Origin: JANQPA01 sp964628385
GTDB lineage: Bacteria; Bacteroidota; Bacteroidia; Chitinophagales; Saprospiraceae
Reading direction: 5' to 3'
Assembly (NCBI GenBank): GCA_964628385.1
Contig: CAZVOD010000045.1
Coordinates: 1 to 35,907 of the forward strand
Length of the DNA: 35,907 nucleotides
Positions 16,500-23,937 of the stretch are shown here, piece by piece; the first letter of the stretch is position 1, and each line of letters begins with the position of its first letter. The position numbers and the translations under genes are program-made. Under the pieces are notes generated by a model. That model ran no database searches and had not been told where the DNA came from. It worked only from the letters and a program-made list of their open reading frames with translations.

Positions 16500-18926
16500 C
16501 TAGTCGTCGTCTCCTCCACGGCCTTTACCGCGACCTTTGTCTTTATTCAACCGATAAGTGAAAGAAAGGCGCGCCGTACGACCTCTCCATTGGAACTCCG
16601 ACTCTGAGAAGAAGTTTTCCTGTTCTACGATTCTTCGCCACTTGCGCGTGTTGAATACATCTCTAACATTCAGAGAAACGGTTCCTTTTCCATTAAACAC
16701 CTCTAATACCGCACCAATATCCATTCTATAAACAGATAATGAGCGCCCCTGAGCTGTATTTTGTGGCGCACGGTAATTAAAAGACAATTGCGCCCCCAGT
16801 GCATCAGTAATATCTAGCTCTGTTCTCACTCTTGAAGACCAGGTGATGGCATCATTATCCAGGGAAATTCCTTCAAAAGATCCGTTTGTTATCTCTCTAT
16901 AGAAGTTCCAGTTAGCGTTGAAATTCCAGGCATCAGTGATGTCCTGATTGAAGTTAAACTCAATACCGTAGGCATCCTGGGTGGATAAGTTGACTGGTAA
17001 TCGGCTCGTAGTACCATCATCATTTACTACAGTAATTCTGTCAATAACTCCTGTACGATACCTGTAGTATACACTGGATAATAATGATCCTTTATCCCAA
17101 TACTTTAAATATCCCAACTCAAAGGAATTAGAATACTCAGGATCCAGATTAGGATTACCCTGATATTGATTTCTGATATCATCAAAACTAGGAAATGGCA
17201 ACAAGTACCAGAACCTGGGACGGCTTAATCTGCGACTGTAGCTCAACTGTACTTGATCTTCTGCCGTAATTTCATAGGAAAAGTGAGCCGTAGGGAAAAG
17301 ATTGAAATAGTTTCTGTCGTTTCGGTCTCCAGATACCGATAACTCGGTTCCAACATCTGAATATTCTCCCCTCAAACCAAACTGATAAGAAAATTTATTG
17401 CTCTTATTTCCAAACATTAAATAAGCAGCATATATATTTTCTGTATAGCGTAGCTCATCATCAAAATTGGGAACTGGCTCAAATATTCCCACAGCATTCT
17501 GCTCTAATAAAGAAAAATCATTATCAATTTCTCTAAGCGTGGCTCGTACTCCGGCTTCGAATTTCCCCCCTTCGCCAACTGGCTGTACATAATCAGCAGA
17601 AATAAACGCGTTACGCTCATTCTCTGTGTTGTCTGAACGCTGCAGCAAAACAGAATTTTCAAAAGTAGATGTTTGCTCGAAATCTCCCAACTCCCGGTCA
17701 CTCTCCTCAATCCACTTAAAATCAATATTTAACTTATGGTCTCTGGAAGAATAGGTTTTTTCATAACTCAAACTATACTCCTGCTCATTACCATTGTCTT
17801 CTTCGTCATTTGTTCTTACTGTGGTAGAAACCAAATCAAGGTTCTCATCCAGATCGCGGTAAGTAGTTGTACTCAGGTTTTCACCGTCTGATTTGGATAA
17901 AATCACCGAACCGGTAAGGGTACTACTTGGAGAGAAAAAGTAGCTTCCTCCAAACCTGAAGTTTCCGGATAAGCGCTTCCGTCTTCTATCAGACTCACTT
18001 TCAAATATTGAAAGTGTTCCACCCCGTGTTGAACGTTGGAAGTTACTTCCACCGCCAATATTTTCACGATAATTAACGCCCAGGCTAGAAAACAAATTGA
18101 ACTTTTCTTTTCTCCAATTTAAATTATAAGAACCACCAAGCGTAGAAGGTACGCCGGTATTAAGGGTAAGAGAGCCATTGAACCCGTCTTTTCTTCCCTT
18201 TTTCAGTATGATATTTATGATTCCAACTTCTCCTTCGGCATCGTAACGAGCGGATGGATTTGTTACCACCTCTACTCTCTCAATGATGTCTCCGGAAAGC
18301 TGCTGCAGCGCATTTTCACTACCCATTACTAACCCCGAAGGCTTACCGTTGATCAGGATTCTTACATTTTGACTCCCTCTCAGACTGATATTTCCCTCGA
18401 TGTCTACAGTGACTGAAGGTACATTATCAAGCATTTCGGCGGCGTTCACACCAGTGTTACTCAAATCTTTACCCACATTAAAAACGCGCTTATCCAACTG
18501 AAGCTGCATCTGGCTTTTTTCGGCTACTACTTCCACCTCAGCAAGGGTGGCGCCACTTTCGGCCATGGTTATTTTTCCTAAATCAACGGAAGCACCCTTT
18601 GCTTCTACCTCTATATCATCGATAGTTTCAGTTTCGTAAGCCAAAAAGTTGAAAATCATGTAGTATGTATCTGGCTCTAATTCAAACTGAAAATTACCGT
18701 CAATGTCAGTAGTACCTCCACCTACTAAAGAACTATCAACAGCATTGTAAACAGATACAGTAGCAAATTCTAACGGAGTCTGATTCGTCTCGTCAACAAC
18801 TTGCCCTTCCACTAAAACAGTGGCTGCCTGGCCCCCATCACTCTGGGCAATTAGCATCTGAGTATTCAACAGTAGTAAGAAAAATAAGCTCCTTTTAAAC
18901 CAGTAAAGTTTTGTTCGCATTTCCAA
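16500..18926 (-). CDS. TonB-dependent-receptor-like outer membrane beta-barrel protein
   Basis: An 808-residue outer-membrane protein. The signal peptide ends near residue 28 (LLLLNTQMLIAQ). About 37-115 is a carboxypeptidase-regulatory-like domain (VEGQVVDETNQTPLEFATVS). About 125-250 is a TonB plug domain (NTGVNAAEMLDNVPSVTVD, SLRGSQNVRILINGKPSG). The remaining 550 residues are amphipathic strands of the family often labelled outer membrane beta-barrel protein (OMP_b-brl_3). No TonB box can be named with confidence and the substrate is unknown; no SusD partner is present. The last barrel strand (RLSFTYRLN) is followed by a 15-residue Lys/Gly/Arg then Asp tail, so the usual C-terminal aromatic residue is not at the end. 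ATG 18926 or 18920 could be the start. A palindromic terminator follows the gene. Confidence 0.85.
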   Translation of the reverse strand: MEMRTKLYWFKRSLFFLLLLNTQMLIAQSDGGQAATVLVEGQVVDETNQTPLEFATVSVYNAVDSSLVGGGTTDIDGNFQFELEPDTYYMIFNFLAYETETIDDIEVEAKGASVDLGKITMAESGATLAEVEVVAEKSQMQLQLDKRVFNVGKDLSNTGVNAAEMLDNVPSVTVDIEGNISLRGSQNVRILINGKPSGLVMGSENALQQLSGDIIERVEVVTNPSARYDAEGEVGIINIILKKGRKDGFNGSLTLNTGVPSTLGGSYNLNWRKEKFNLFSSLGVNYRENIGGGSNFQRSTRGGTLSIFESESDRRRKRLSGNFRFGGSYFFSPSSTLTGSVILSKSDGENLSTTTYRDLDENLDLVSTTVRTNDEEDNGNEQEYSLSYEKTYSSRDHKLNIDFKWIEESDRELGDFEQTSTFENSVLLQRSDNTENERNAFISADYVQPVGEGGKFEAGVRATLREIDNDFSLLEQNAVGIFEPVPNFDDELRYTENIYAAYLMFGNKSNKFSYQFGLRGEYSDVGTELSVSGDRNDRNYFNLFPTAHFSYEITAEDQVQLSYSRRLSRPRFWYLLPFPSFDDIRNQYQGNPNLDPEYSNSFELGYLKYWDKGSLLSSVYYRYRTGVIDRITVVNDDGTTSRLPVNLSTQDAYGIEFNFNQDITDAWNFNANWNFYREITNGSFEGISLDNDAITWSSRVRTELDITDALGAQLSFNYRAPQNTAQGRSLSVYRMDIGAVLEVFNGKGTVSLNVRDVFNTRKWRRIVEQENFFSESEFQWRGRTARLSFTYRLNKDKGRGKGRGGDDD

Positions 18927-19097
18927 AAGTTATTTTTTGATTATCATATAGTAACTAAAGTGTCGGCTGGCTTTCTTTCGATACTATAACCAGAAAACAC
19001 CAGATATGATGCGAACATATCGTCAAAGTAGAGCAAGGAGGAGTTTATCTATACGATAGGCATATTTATATCCTTCTGGAGGTATTATAGACCAGAT

Positions 19098-19120
19098 TTA
19101 TCGACATATTTTATCGATAA
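19098..19120. promoter_or_regulatory. Inverted repeat, candidate operator
   Basis: TTATCGA at 19098-19104 and TCGATAA at 19114-19120 with a 9-base spacer. It lies 172 bases upstream of the receptor start codon and 56 bases beyond the stop of the preceding small gene. The size and symmetry suit a dimeric regulator binding site; no regulator gene is adjacent. Confidence 0.35.
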
Positions 19121-19175
19121 CCCGAGATTTTAGCATAGCAATTGTAAAAAAATATCTTTTTAGAACAAAAAGTTA

Positions 19176-19667
19176 CTAAGTGCCCCGCACAGCGATGCGT
19201 TTTACTTTACCATTTTTAAAGAAAATATCCATCACACAGGGATCGGGGACAAAGCCGGGAATCACTCCGATATAGTAAGCGATGTGATCATCATTGTAAT
19301 TGGTAAATTCTTCTCCCAGAAGATCGATTACTTCGGCCCTCGTCTTTCCGGTCAGGACATCTTTTTCTATCATATAATCTACCATCCTGTAGCGTTCTGT
19401 AGGGTCATCTTCCCAACGTTCTTTGTCAAAGGGCATTTTATCGAAGCCGGGGTCAGGCAGGTTCATTACTACAGTAGCCAGTAAGCCAAGATACAAAACC
19501 GGAATAGTAATAACCGTGGCGAGTAGTGACAGAATATTTCTCTTTCTGCGCTGCTCGATATTAAGCGTTTTGAATAGTAGCCGGAATAGAAAAAACAAAG
19601 GAATAGCAGTGATAGCAGCTAGGGCTACCGCAGATAATACATTCTGAAGGTTGGTCAGCAAGAGCAT
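19176..19667 (-). CDS. Small inner-membrane protein with BamE/SmpA-like C-terminal domain
   Basis: A 163-residue protein with two predicted membrane helices at about residues 10-32 (AVALAAITAIPLFFLFRLLF) and 45-68 (LSLLATVITIPVLYLGLLAT). A soluble part of about 95 residues follows. That part reads YRMVDYMIEKDVLTGKTRAEVIDLLGE, then AYYIGVIPG, then MDIFFKNGKVKRIAVRG. This pattern resembles the small alpha/beta repeat of BamE/SmpA-like domains, where a helix with G-K/M-T-x-x-E-V-x-x-L-L-G is followed by strands. Function unknown. The ATG at 19667 precedes the first helix directly. It is divergent from purA, with 350 bases between. Confidence 0.6.
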   Translation of the reverse strand: MLLLTNLQNVLSAVALAAITAIPLFFLFRLLFKTLNIEQRRKRNILSLLATVITIPVLYLGLLATVVMNLPDPGFDKMPFDKERWEDDPTERYRMVDYMIEKDVLTGKTRAEVIDLLGEEFTNYNDDHIAYYIGVIPGFVPDPCVMDIFFKNGKVKRIAVRGT

Positions 19668-20017
19668 TTTCTCAATTTTATTTGACTTGTTTAATTTAAA
19701 ATACGCTTTTTAGTTAATTTATGCTTGAAAAAGTGCACGAGAATCTTCACTTATTTTATTAAAAGACCAAACGGTTCAACAGCTCAGGCCTGTAATCACC
19801 TGATCAGCCTGGCCAAAAGAAGTTCGACTTGATAATTTGTTGTGAAACTGAATATGGTGTAAGAAAATATCCGTGTTCAAGGATCAACCGGGCTGAATTA
19901 ATCAACTCATTCTTTAGGGGCTTACTTTTCTGTAGTATATTTGCTGAGTATTGCCCAATTTTTTTTGGGAGAGGAAAGTAATTACAACCTTGTTTAAAAA
20001 TTAATACAAAATACAGC
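19668..20017. other. 350-base divergent intergenic region upstream of purA
   Basis: No convincing gene lies here on either strand. It holds the upstream regions of two divergent genes. Visible features are a purA promoter box near 19936, a small hairpin at 19954-19969 and a GC-richer patch near 19790-19815 with weak CAGGC/GCCTG pairing. A frame of about 70 codons on the minus strand has no recognisable composition or family and I leave it out. Confidence 0.6.
19936..19969 (+). promoter_or_regulatory. Candidate purA promoter box and 5' leader hairpin
   Basis: TATATTTG at 19936-19943 matches the Bacteroidota -7 box TAnnTTTG. Only a weak TTTA stands in the -33 region. Transcription would start near 19950, leaving a leader of about 68 bases. 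That leader begins with a CCCAA/TTGGG hairpin (19954-19958 and 19965-19969) with a T-only loop. Confidence 0.45.
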
Positions 20018-21304
20018 ATGAGTGTAGATGTTATTTTAGGCCTCCAGTGGGGGGATGAAGGAAAAGGAAAGATTGTTGATCGCCTGGCAGAAAAGTACGA
20101 TGTGGTAGCCAGGTTTCAGGGAGGGCCGAATGCGGGTCATACCCTAAAAATAAATGGCCAGAAATTTGTTTTGCATACCATCCCTTCCGGTATTTTTAGA
20201 GAAAATATTCAGAACCTGATAGGGAATGGCGTAGTTATCGATCCAACCACTTTATGTAAGGAAATGGATAAATTGGAAGAAGCCAATATTGACTTCCATC
20301 AACGATTGCTGCTGGCCAGAAAAGCCCACCTTATTCTTCCATCTCATCGCTACCTGGATGCCGCCTCTGAAAATGCTAAGGGGAAGGCTAAAATTGGCTC
20401 TACACTAAAGGGAATAGGTCCTACTTACATGGACAAAACCGGCCGTAATGGTTTGAGAGTAGGCGATTTATTTTCACCTCACTTCGAGGAGCGTTATGAA
20501 GCCCTCAAGAAAAAACATTTTCAACTGCTCGGCCAGTACCCAAGTATCGATTTTGACCTGGAGGCTGAAGAAGCAAAATTTATGGACAGCATCCATAAGA
20601 TGAGTAAACTAAAACAGGTAGATGGCGAATATTATATCAATGATCAACTAAAAGCCGGCAAGCGAATCCTCGCCGAAGGAGCTCAGGGTTCTATGCTCGA
20701 TATTGATTATGGTACCTATCCTTTTGTCACTTCTTCCAACACGATCACCGCCGGAGTATGCACAGGCCTGGGAGTAGCTCCCCAGACCATTGGAGAAGTC
20801 ATTGGTATTACTAAAGCTTATTGTACAAGAGTAGGATCCGGGCCTTTCCCCACAGAATTGCACGACGAAGTCGGGGAAGAACTCAGACGGGCCGGAGGAG
20901 AATTTGGCGCTACTACAGGCCGCCCTCGCCGTTGTGGCTGGATTGACATTCCTCAACTGAAGTATACCATCATGCTTAATGGCGTGACCCAGTTAGTGAT
21001 GACCAAGATCGATGTCTTAAATGATTTTGACCAAATCAAGGCGGCTACCCACTATAAAGTCAATGGCCAAAATAGCGATCAGCTACCTTATGACCTCTGC
21101 AATGAAGACCCGGAGCTGGTGTTAGAATCTTTCCGGGGCTGGAATACCTCTTTAGATGGAATTACCGACTATGAGGACTTGCCACGGGAGGCAAAGTATT
21201 TTGTAAGATCAATGGAAGAAGCATTGAAGGTGCCATTTACAATGATCTCTTCCGGGCCGGCCAGAAAAGAATTAATATTTAAGGAAATAACTGCAGGCGT
21301 GTAA
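20018..21304 (+). CDS. purA: Adenylosuccinate synthetase
   Basis: PurA joins IMP and aspartate with GTP to give adenylosuccinate, the first committed step to AMP, in the cytoplasm. The 428-residue product has the usual length. Motifs: the P-loop-like GLQWGDEGKGKIVD at 8-21 with the catalytic aspartate, GGPNAGHTL at 35-43 with the catalytic histidine, STLKGIGPTYMDKTGRNGLR for IMP binding, ILAEGAQGSMLDIDYGTYPF, and the ATTGRPRRCGWID loop. The ATG at 20018 is set by the conserved start of the first strand (SVDVILGLQWG). It is a single-gene transcription unit, convergent with the methyltransferase-like lipoprotein gene. Confidence 0.96.
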   Translation: MSVDVILGLQWGDEGKGKIVDRLAEKYDVVARFQGGPNAGHTLKINGQKFVLHTIPSGIFRENIQNLIGNGVVIDPTTLCKEMDKLEEANIDFHQRLLLARKAHLILPSHRYLDAASENAKGKAKIGSTLKGIGPTYMDKTGRNGLRVGDLFSPHFEERYEALKKKHFQLLGQYPSIDFDLEAEEAKFMDSIHKMSKLKQVDGEYYINDQLKAGKRILAEGAQGSMLDIDYGTYPFVTSSNTITAGVCTGLGVAPQTIGEVIGITKAYCTRVGSGPFPTELHDEVGEELRRAGGEFGATTGRPRRCGWIDIPQLKYTIMLNGVTQLVMTKIDVLNDFDQIKAATHYKVNGQNSDQLPYDLCNEDPELVLESFRGWNTSLDGITDYEDLPREAKYFVRSMEEALKVPFTMISSGPARKELIFKEITAGV

Positions 21305-21334
21305 AGAGGAATGAAAACCGTAAATTTAGACTTG

Positions 21335-21547
21335 TTTCACTTCTCAGAAGCTGTTAAAATTTAGTTTTTTGAATAATATGAGGGCTGTTTTTCTGTCAGA
21401 TGAGGCGCCAAAACCGGAGTTTAGCAGCGCTAAATGAGGATTTTGGTAACGAAATATAGCTGGAAAACAGCCTCATATTAACGGAAGTATTAAATTTTAA
21501 CAGCTTCTCAGGAGTGGTTGCGATTTAACTACTCTAGAGAAGTGAAA
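21335..21547. terminator. Ancestral bidirectional terminator hairpin, split by an insertion
   Basis: TTTCACTTCTC at 21335-21345 pairs with GAGAAGTGAAA at 21537-21547. If the bases 21347-21510 are removed, the left arm continues into GGAGTGGTT and the right arm is preceded by AACTACTC. The joined sequence then makes a stem of about 19 pairs with one internal mismatch and a 7-base loop, exactly between the convergent purA and lipoprotein genes. I read it as their shared terminator before an element landed in its left arm. Confidence 0.6.
21347..21507. mobile_element. MITE-like 161-bp palindromic element with TCA target repeats
   Basis: Ends are perfect 17-bp terminal inverted repeats (GAAGCTGTTAAAATTTA at 21347-21363, its complement at 21491-21507). 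They are flanked by TCA on both sides (21344-21346 and 21508-21510), as expected of a 3-bp target duplication. Inside are further nested arms: TAATATGAG near 21374-21382 with CTCATATTA at 21472-21480, each followed by a CTGTTTT/AAAACAG pair. At the centre, CCAAAA...TTTAGC and GCTAAA...TTTTGG (21408-21446) close on a 3-base loop with a 6x6 internal bubble. No transposase is encoded. TNA-type 3-bp duplications are known for some IS5-group elements, so a MITE mobilised by such a transposase is my favoured reading. A REP-type element or structured RNA remains possible. Confidence 0.6.
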
Positions 21548-21565
21548 ACTATTATCGGGCGCGGG

Positions 21566-22294
21566 TCAGCTTTTTTTCTCAGCAGTAATGATATACTGAT
21601 AATCCAGAGTAGTATCGTTACTTTTGATATTCACATAACCTGCTGATTCCAATTCTTCTTCTACCACAAATAATGGTACTTTCAATTCTGATGGCGGCCC
21701 TAGCGGTGTTTTCTTTTTCTTGAAATCAATAATCATGATCTTTCCGCCGGGTTTGAGGCCATCCCTAAGAGCCGTCATGTATTTCACCCTGTCCGGCAGG
21801 TAAATATAGGTATTGGAAATAAAAGCAACATCTACCTCCTCCGGCTTGAGGCTCGGCTGTTCAGGATCAGTCAGACGCAGCTCCAGCTTTGGTTGCAGCA
21901 CTTCTGCCAATTCTCTTTGCCGGGTAGTATCGAGGGTGCGCAGCGCGAGGGAGTCCGCATCCAGGGCTATAACTTTTTTGCAGCGCTTCACCAGTATCAG
22001 GGAGAAGAAACCCCGACCACCAGCCCCGAGGTCTGCTACCACTTTGTCTTCAAGGTCACCGAGCATATTGATAACCAGTTCAGGTTTTTGCCAGGAGTGC
22101 CGGTTGGTGCTGATATAATCTTCCTTTATTCCAGTAAATTCTTTATTCCCATTACTATCCCTTAATATCTCTTCAAACAAATTGCGTTCATTGTTGTCAA
22201 ACGGGCTGGAAATAGGCCCGTCAGAAGTACAGCCGGTAAAGAACCATGCCATCAAAACAGCAATGAGTAAAAAATGAACGGTTTGAGATTTCAT
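21566..22294 (-). CDS. Lipoprotein with class I methyltransferase fold
   Basis: A 242-residue product. The ATG at 22294 opens a signal peptide whose lipobox FFTGC puts the lipid-modified cysteine at residue 22; an upstream TTG adds six residues and is less likely. The mature part looks like a class I SAM-dependent methyltransferase: VVADLGAGGRGFFSL (motif I, about 81-95), KVIALDADSLAL (acidic residue after strand 2), VDVAFISNTYIYLPD, and GLKPGGKIMIIDFKKK. A methyltransferase outside the cytoplasm would lack SAM, so it may act elsewhere, bind another ligand or have lost activity. Comparable lipoprotein methyltransferases occur in Bacteroidota, to my knowledge uncharacterised. It has a leader of about 125 bases from the promoter described below. 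Confidence 0.75.
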   Translation of the reverse strand: MKSQTVHFLLIAVLMAWFFTGCTSDGPISSPFDNNERNLFEEILRDSNGNKEFTGIKEDYISTNRHSWQKPELVINMLGDLEDKVVADLGAGGRGFFSLILVKRCKKVIALDADSLALRTLDTTRQRELAEVLQPKLELRLTDPEQPSLKPEEVDVAFISNTYIYLPDRVKYMTALRDGLKPGGKIMIIDFKKKKTPLGPPSELKVPLFVVEEELESAGYVNIKSNDTTLDYQYIITAEKKS

Positions 22295-22424
22295 AAATAT
22301 TTGATAATTCAAGTTGTAAAAGTGCTGTGAGCCCTCAGAAACTAATTGAATGGCCGATCGGTTCCTTCAATTGTTCTTTGGTTAACCTAGCCACCTTACA
22401 ACTCGGTTAAAATAGATGTTTGTA

Positions 22425-22456
22425 CAAAGGTAAGTAACCAAATAAAATTATTTCAA
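22425..22456 (-). promoter_or_regulatory. Candidate promoter for the methyltransferase-like lipoprotein gene
   Basis: On the minus strand TTG (22456-22454), a 21-base spacer and TACCTTTG (22432-22425) match the Bacteroidota -33/-7 pattern. Transcription would begin near 22418, about 125 bases before the ATG at 22294. Confidence 0.5.
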
Positions 22457-22479
22457 TCCAAACACACGCTTAGCTTTGA

Positions 22480-23937
22480 TCATTTACAAAAATCTATCAG
22501 CAAACGATCCAATCGGCTACGTATAGTACCTCCATTTCCTTCATAGTTATTAACAAAAACGGCAAAGCACAGTTTTTCACCCCTCTTGCTATCGATATAA
22601 CCAGCGTAAGTTCTTACGCGTGCCAAGGTACCACTCTTGGCATAAAGGCGACCTTCCGCTGCCGTACCCCTGAATTTACTGCGTAGGCTCCCAGTTCGGC
22701 CAGCCAAAGGAATAGTGCTAAGAAAGGCCTGAAACGCTTCGCCCGCCGCAGCCGCCTGCAACACTTCCGCCATCGTATGAGTACTTATGGCATTGCGAAA
22801 AGAAAGGCCACTGCCATCTGCCAAAAACGCCGAAGACATATCGACTCCCTTAGATTCCCAATGTGCCCGTTGTACTTCCAGGCCTTTTTCTGTATTACCT
22901 TCTCCCTTTTTTTCCTTTCCCAAAGTATGCATCAAAGCTTCAGCAAATAAGTTGACACTTTTATAATTAGTCCGCTCGATGATCTTATCTAAAGCTGGAG
23001 ATAGCTGACTGATCAATACCTGGCCTTCCGCATCCCAGACTTCCTTGCGCAGATCAAGCAATCGACTGGTAGTAGCACCTTTTGATGTGGTGATGCCGAT
23101 CTGAAGAAGTGCCCGCTGCAATTGCTGAGCCAAAAATAAAGGCGGATCCGGAATAGCTCCCTTGATAGTAAATAAACGGCTACCCACAGGAATTGTCCCT
23201 CGAATAAATCTCAGGTAAGTGAACGGAGCGCCGTAGATATAGGCATTGTCACCAGTTCCAGCCCGGTCGGACTTGATCTCATTGATAAAATCCAAGCCCT
23301 GAATAGTTGGCTCTATACTGCTCACCGGTGGGGTAGCACCGAGCTGGCCTACCTGACGAAAACGCAAGTAGTAGAGATTTTCGTGAATATTCAGTCCGTG
23401 AACACCAGCGGCATAATAATTTCCCAAATCATTCAATTGCCACGATTTTGGAGTGACCGCAGTAGAAAAGTAGCTATCATCAGCAATCAGATATCCTTTA
23501 ATTTTTCGGATTCCAGCTTGCTGAAGTGCCAGTCTAAATTTTTTGATGAGCGCTTCAAAAGAAAGGGGTATATCCCAGCTAGCAGCCCCAAGAGAAGGGT
23601 CTCCGTATCCTTTAATAATGATATTTCCATCCAGAACGCCATCATTTATCTGGCCATCAATAATAAGCTCGGTTTTGTATTGATACCCTGGTCCAAGAAT
23701 CGAAAAAGCTGTCGCCGTGGTCAATAGTTTGAGGGCAGACCCCGGAATCAAGGCCTCGTCTTTTTGATGAGCGGCCAAAATTTCACCGGTTTGGGTATCC
23801 ATAAGGCAAATCCCCACATTGGCGTGCTTAAACTCTCCTCGCTTAACAAATTGATCCACGCTACGCTGGAAGTTATTTTGTGCTTCCAAGGATACCATAA
23901 ATAAGAGTACACTCAGAAATAAGTTAAATCTGACCAT
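22480..23937 (-). CDS. dacB: D-alanyl-D-alanine carboxypeptidase/endopeptidase, PBP4 type (S13)
   Basis: A periplasmic penicillin-binding protein of peptidase family S13 that trims the terminal D-alanine from peptidoglycan stems and can cut cross-links. The 485 residues begin with a signal peptide (MVRFNLFLSVLLFMVSLEAQ). All three active-site motifs are visible: Ser67-x-x-Lys70 in PGSALK, SVN at 327-329, and KSG at about 434-436 in YAKSGTLARVRTYAGYI. The long insert between the first two motifs is typical of PBP4/DacB. Its ATG directly abuts the stop of the upstream secreted protease gene, with no spacer, so the two are probably co-transcribed and translationally coupled. Confidence 0.93.
   Translation of the reverse strand: MVRFNLFLSVLLFMVSLEAQNNFQRSVDQFVKRGEFKHANVGICLMDTQTGEILAAHQKDEALIPGSALKLLTTATAFSILGPGYQYKTELIIDGQINDGVLDGNIIIKGYGDPSLGAASWDIPLSFEALIKKFRLALQQAGIRKIKGYLIADDSYFSTAVTPKSWQLNDLGNYYAAGVHGLNIHENLYYLRFRQVGQLGATPPVSSIEPTIQGLDFINEIKSDRAGTGDNAYIYGAPFTYLRFIRGTIPVGSRLFTIKGAIPDPPLFLAQQLQRALLQIGITTSKGATTSRLLDLRKEVWDAEGQVLISQLSPALDKIIERTNYKSVNLFAEALMHTLGKEKKGEGNTEKGLEVQRAHWESKGVDMSSAFLADGSGLSFRNAISTHTMAEVLQAAAAGEAFQAFLSTIPLAGRTGSLRSKFRGTAAEGRLYAKSGTLARVRTYAGYIDSKRGEKLCFAVFVNNYEGNGGTIRSRLDRLLIDFCK

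Noticed and set aside
19780..19830. On the minus strand a stretch resembling the wording of a primate Alu repeat (GGCCAGGCTG, then GATTACAGGC)
   Set aside because: Only short interrupted words match, and the surrounding genes are clearly bacterial. Chance similarity, not contamination.
19804..20019. A 71-codon open frame on the minus strand overlapping the purA start
   Set aside because: No recognisable family, it covers the purA promoter region and start codon, and its composition is that of an AT-rich intergenic region.
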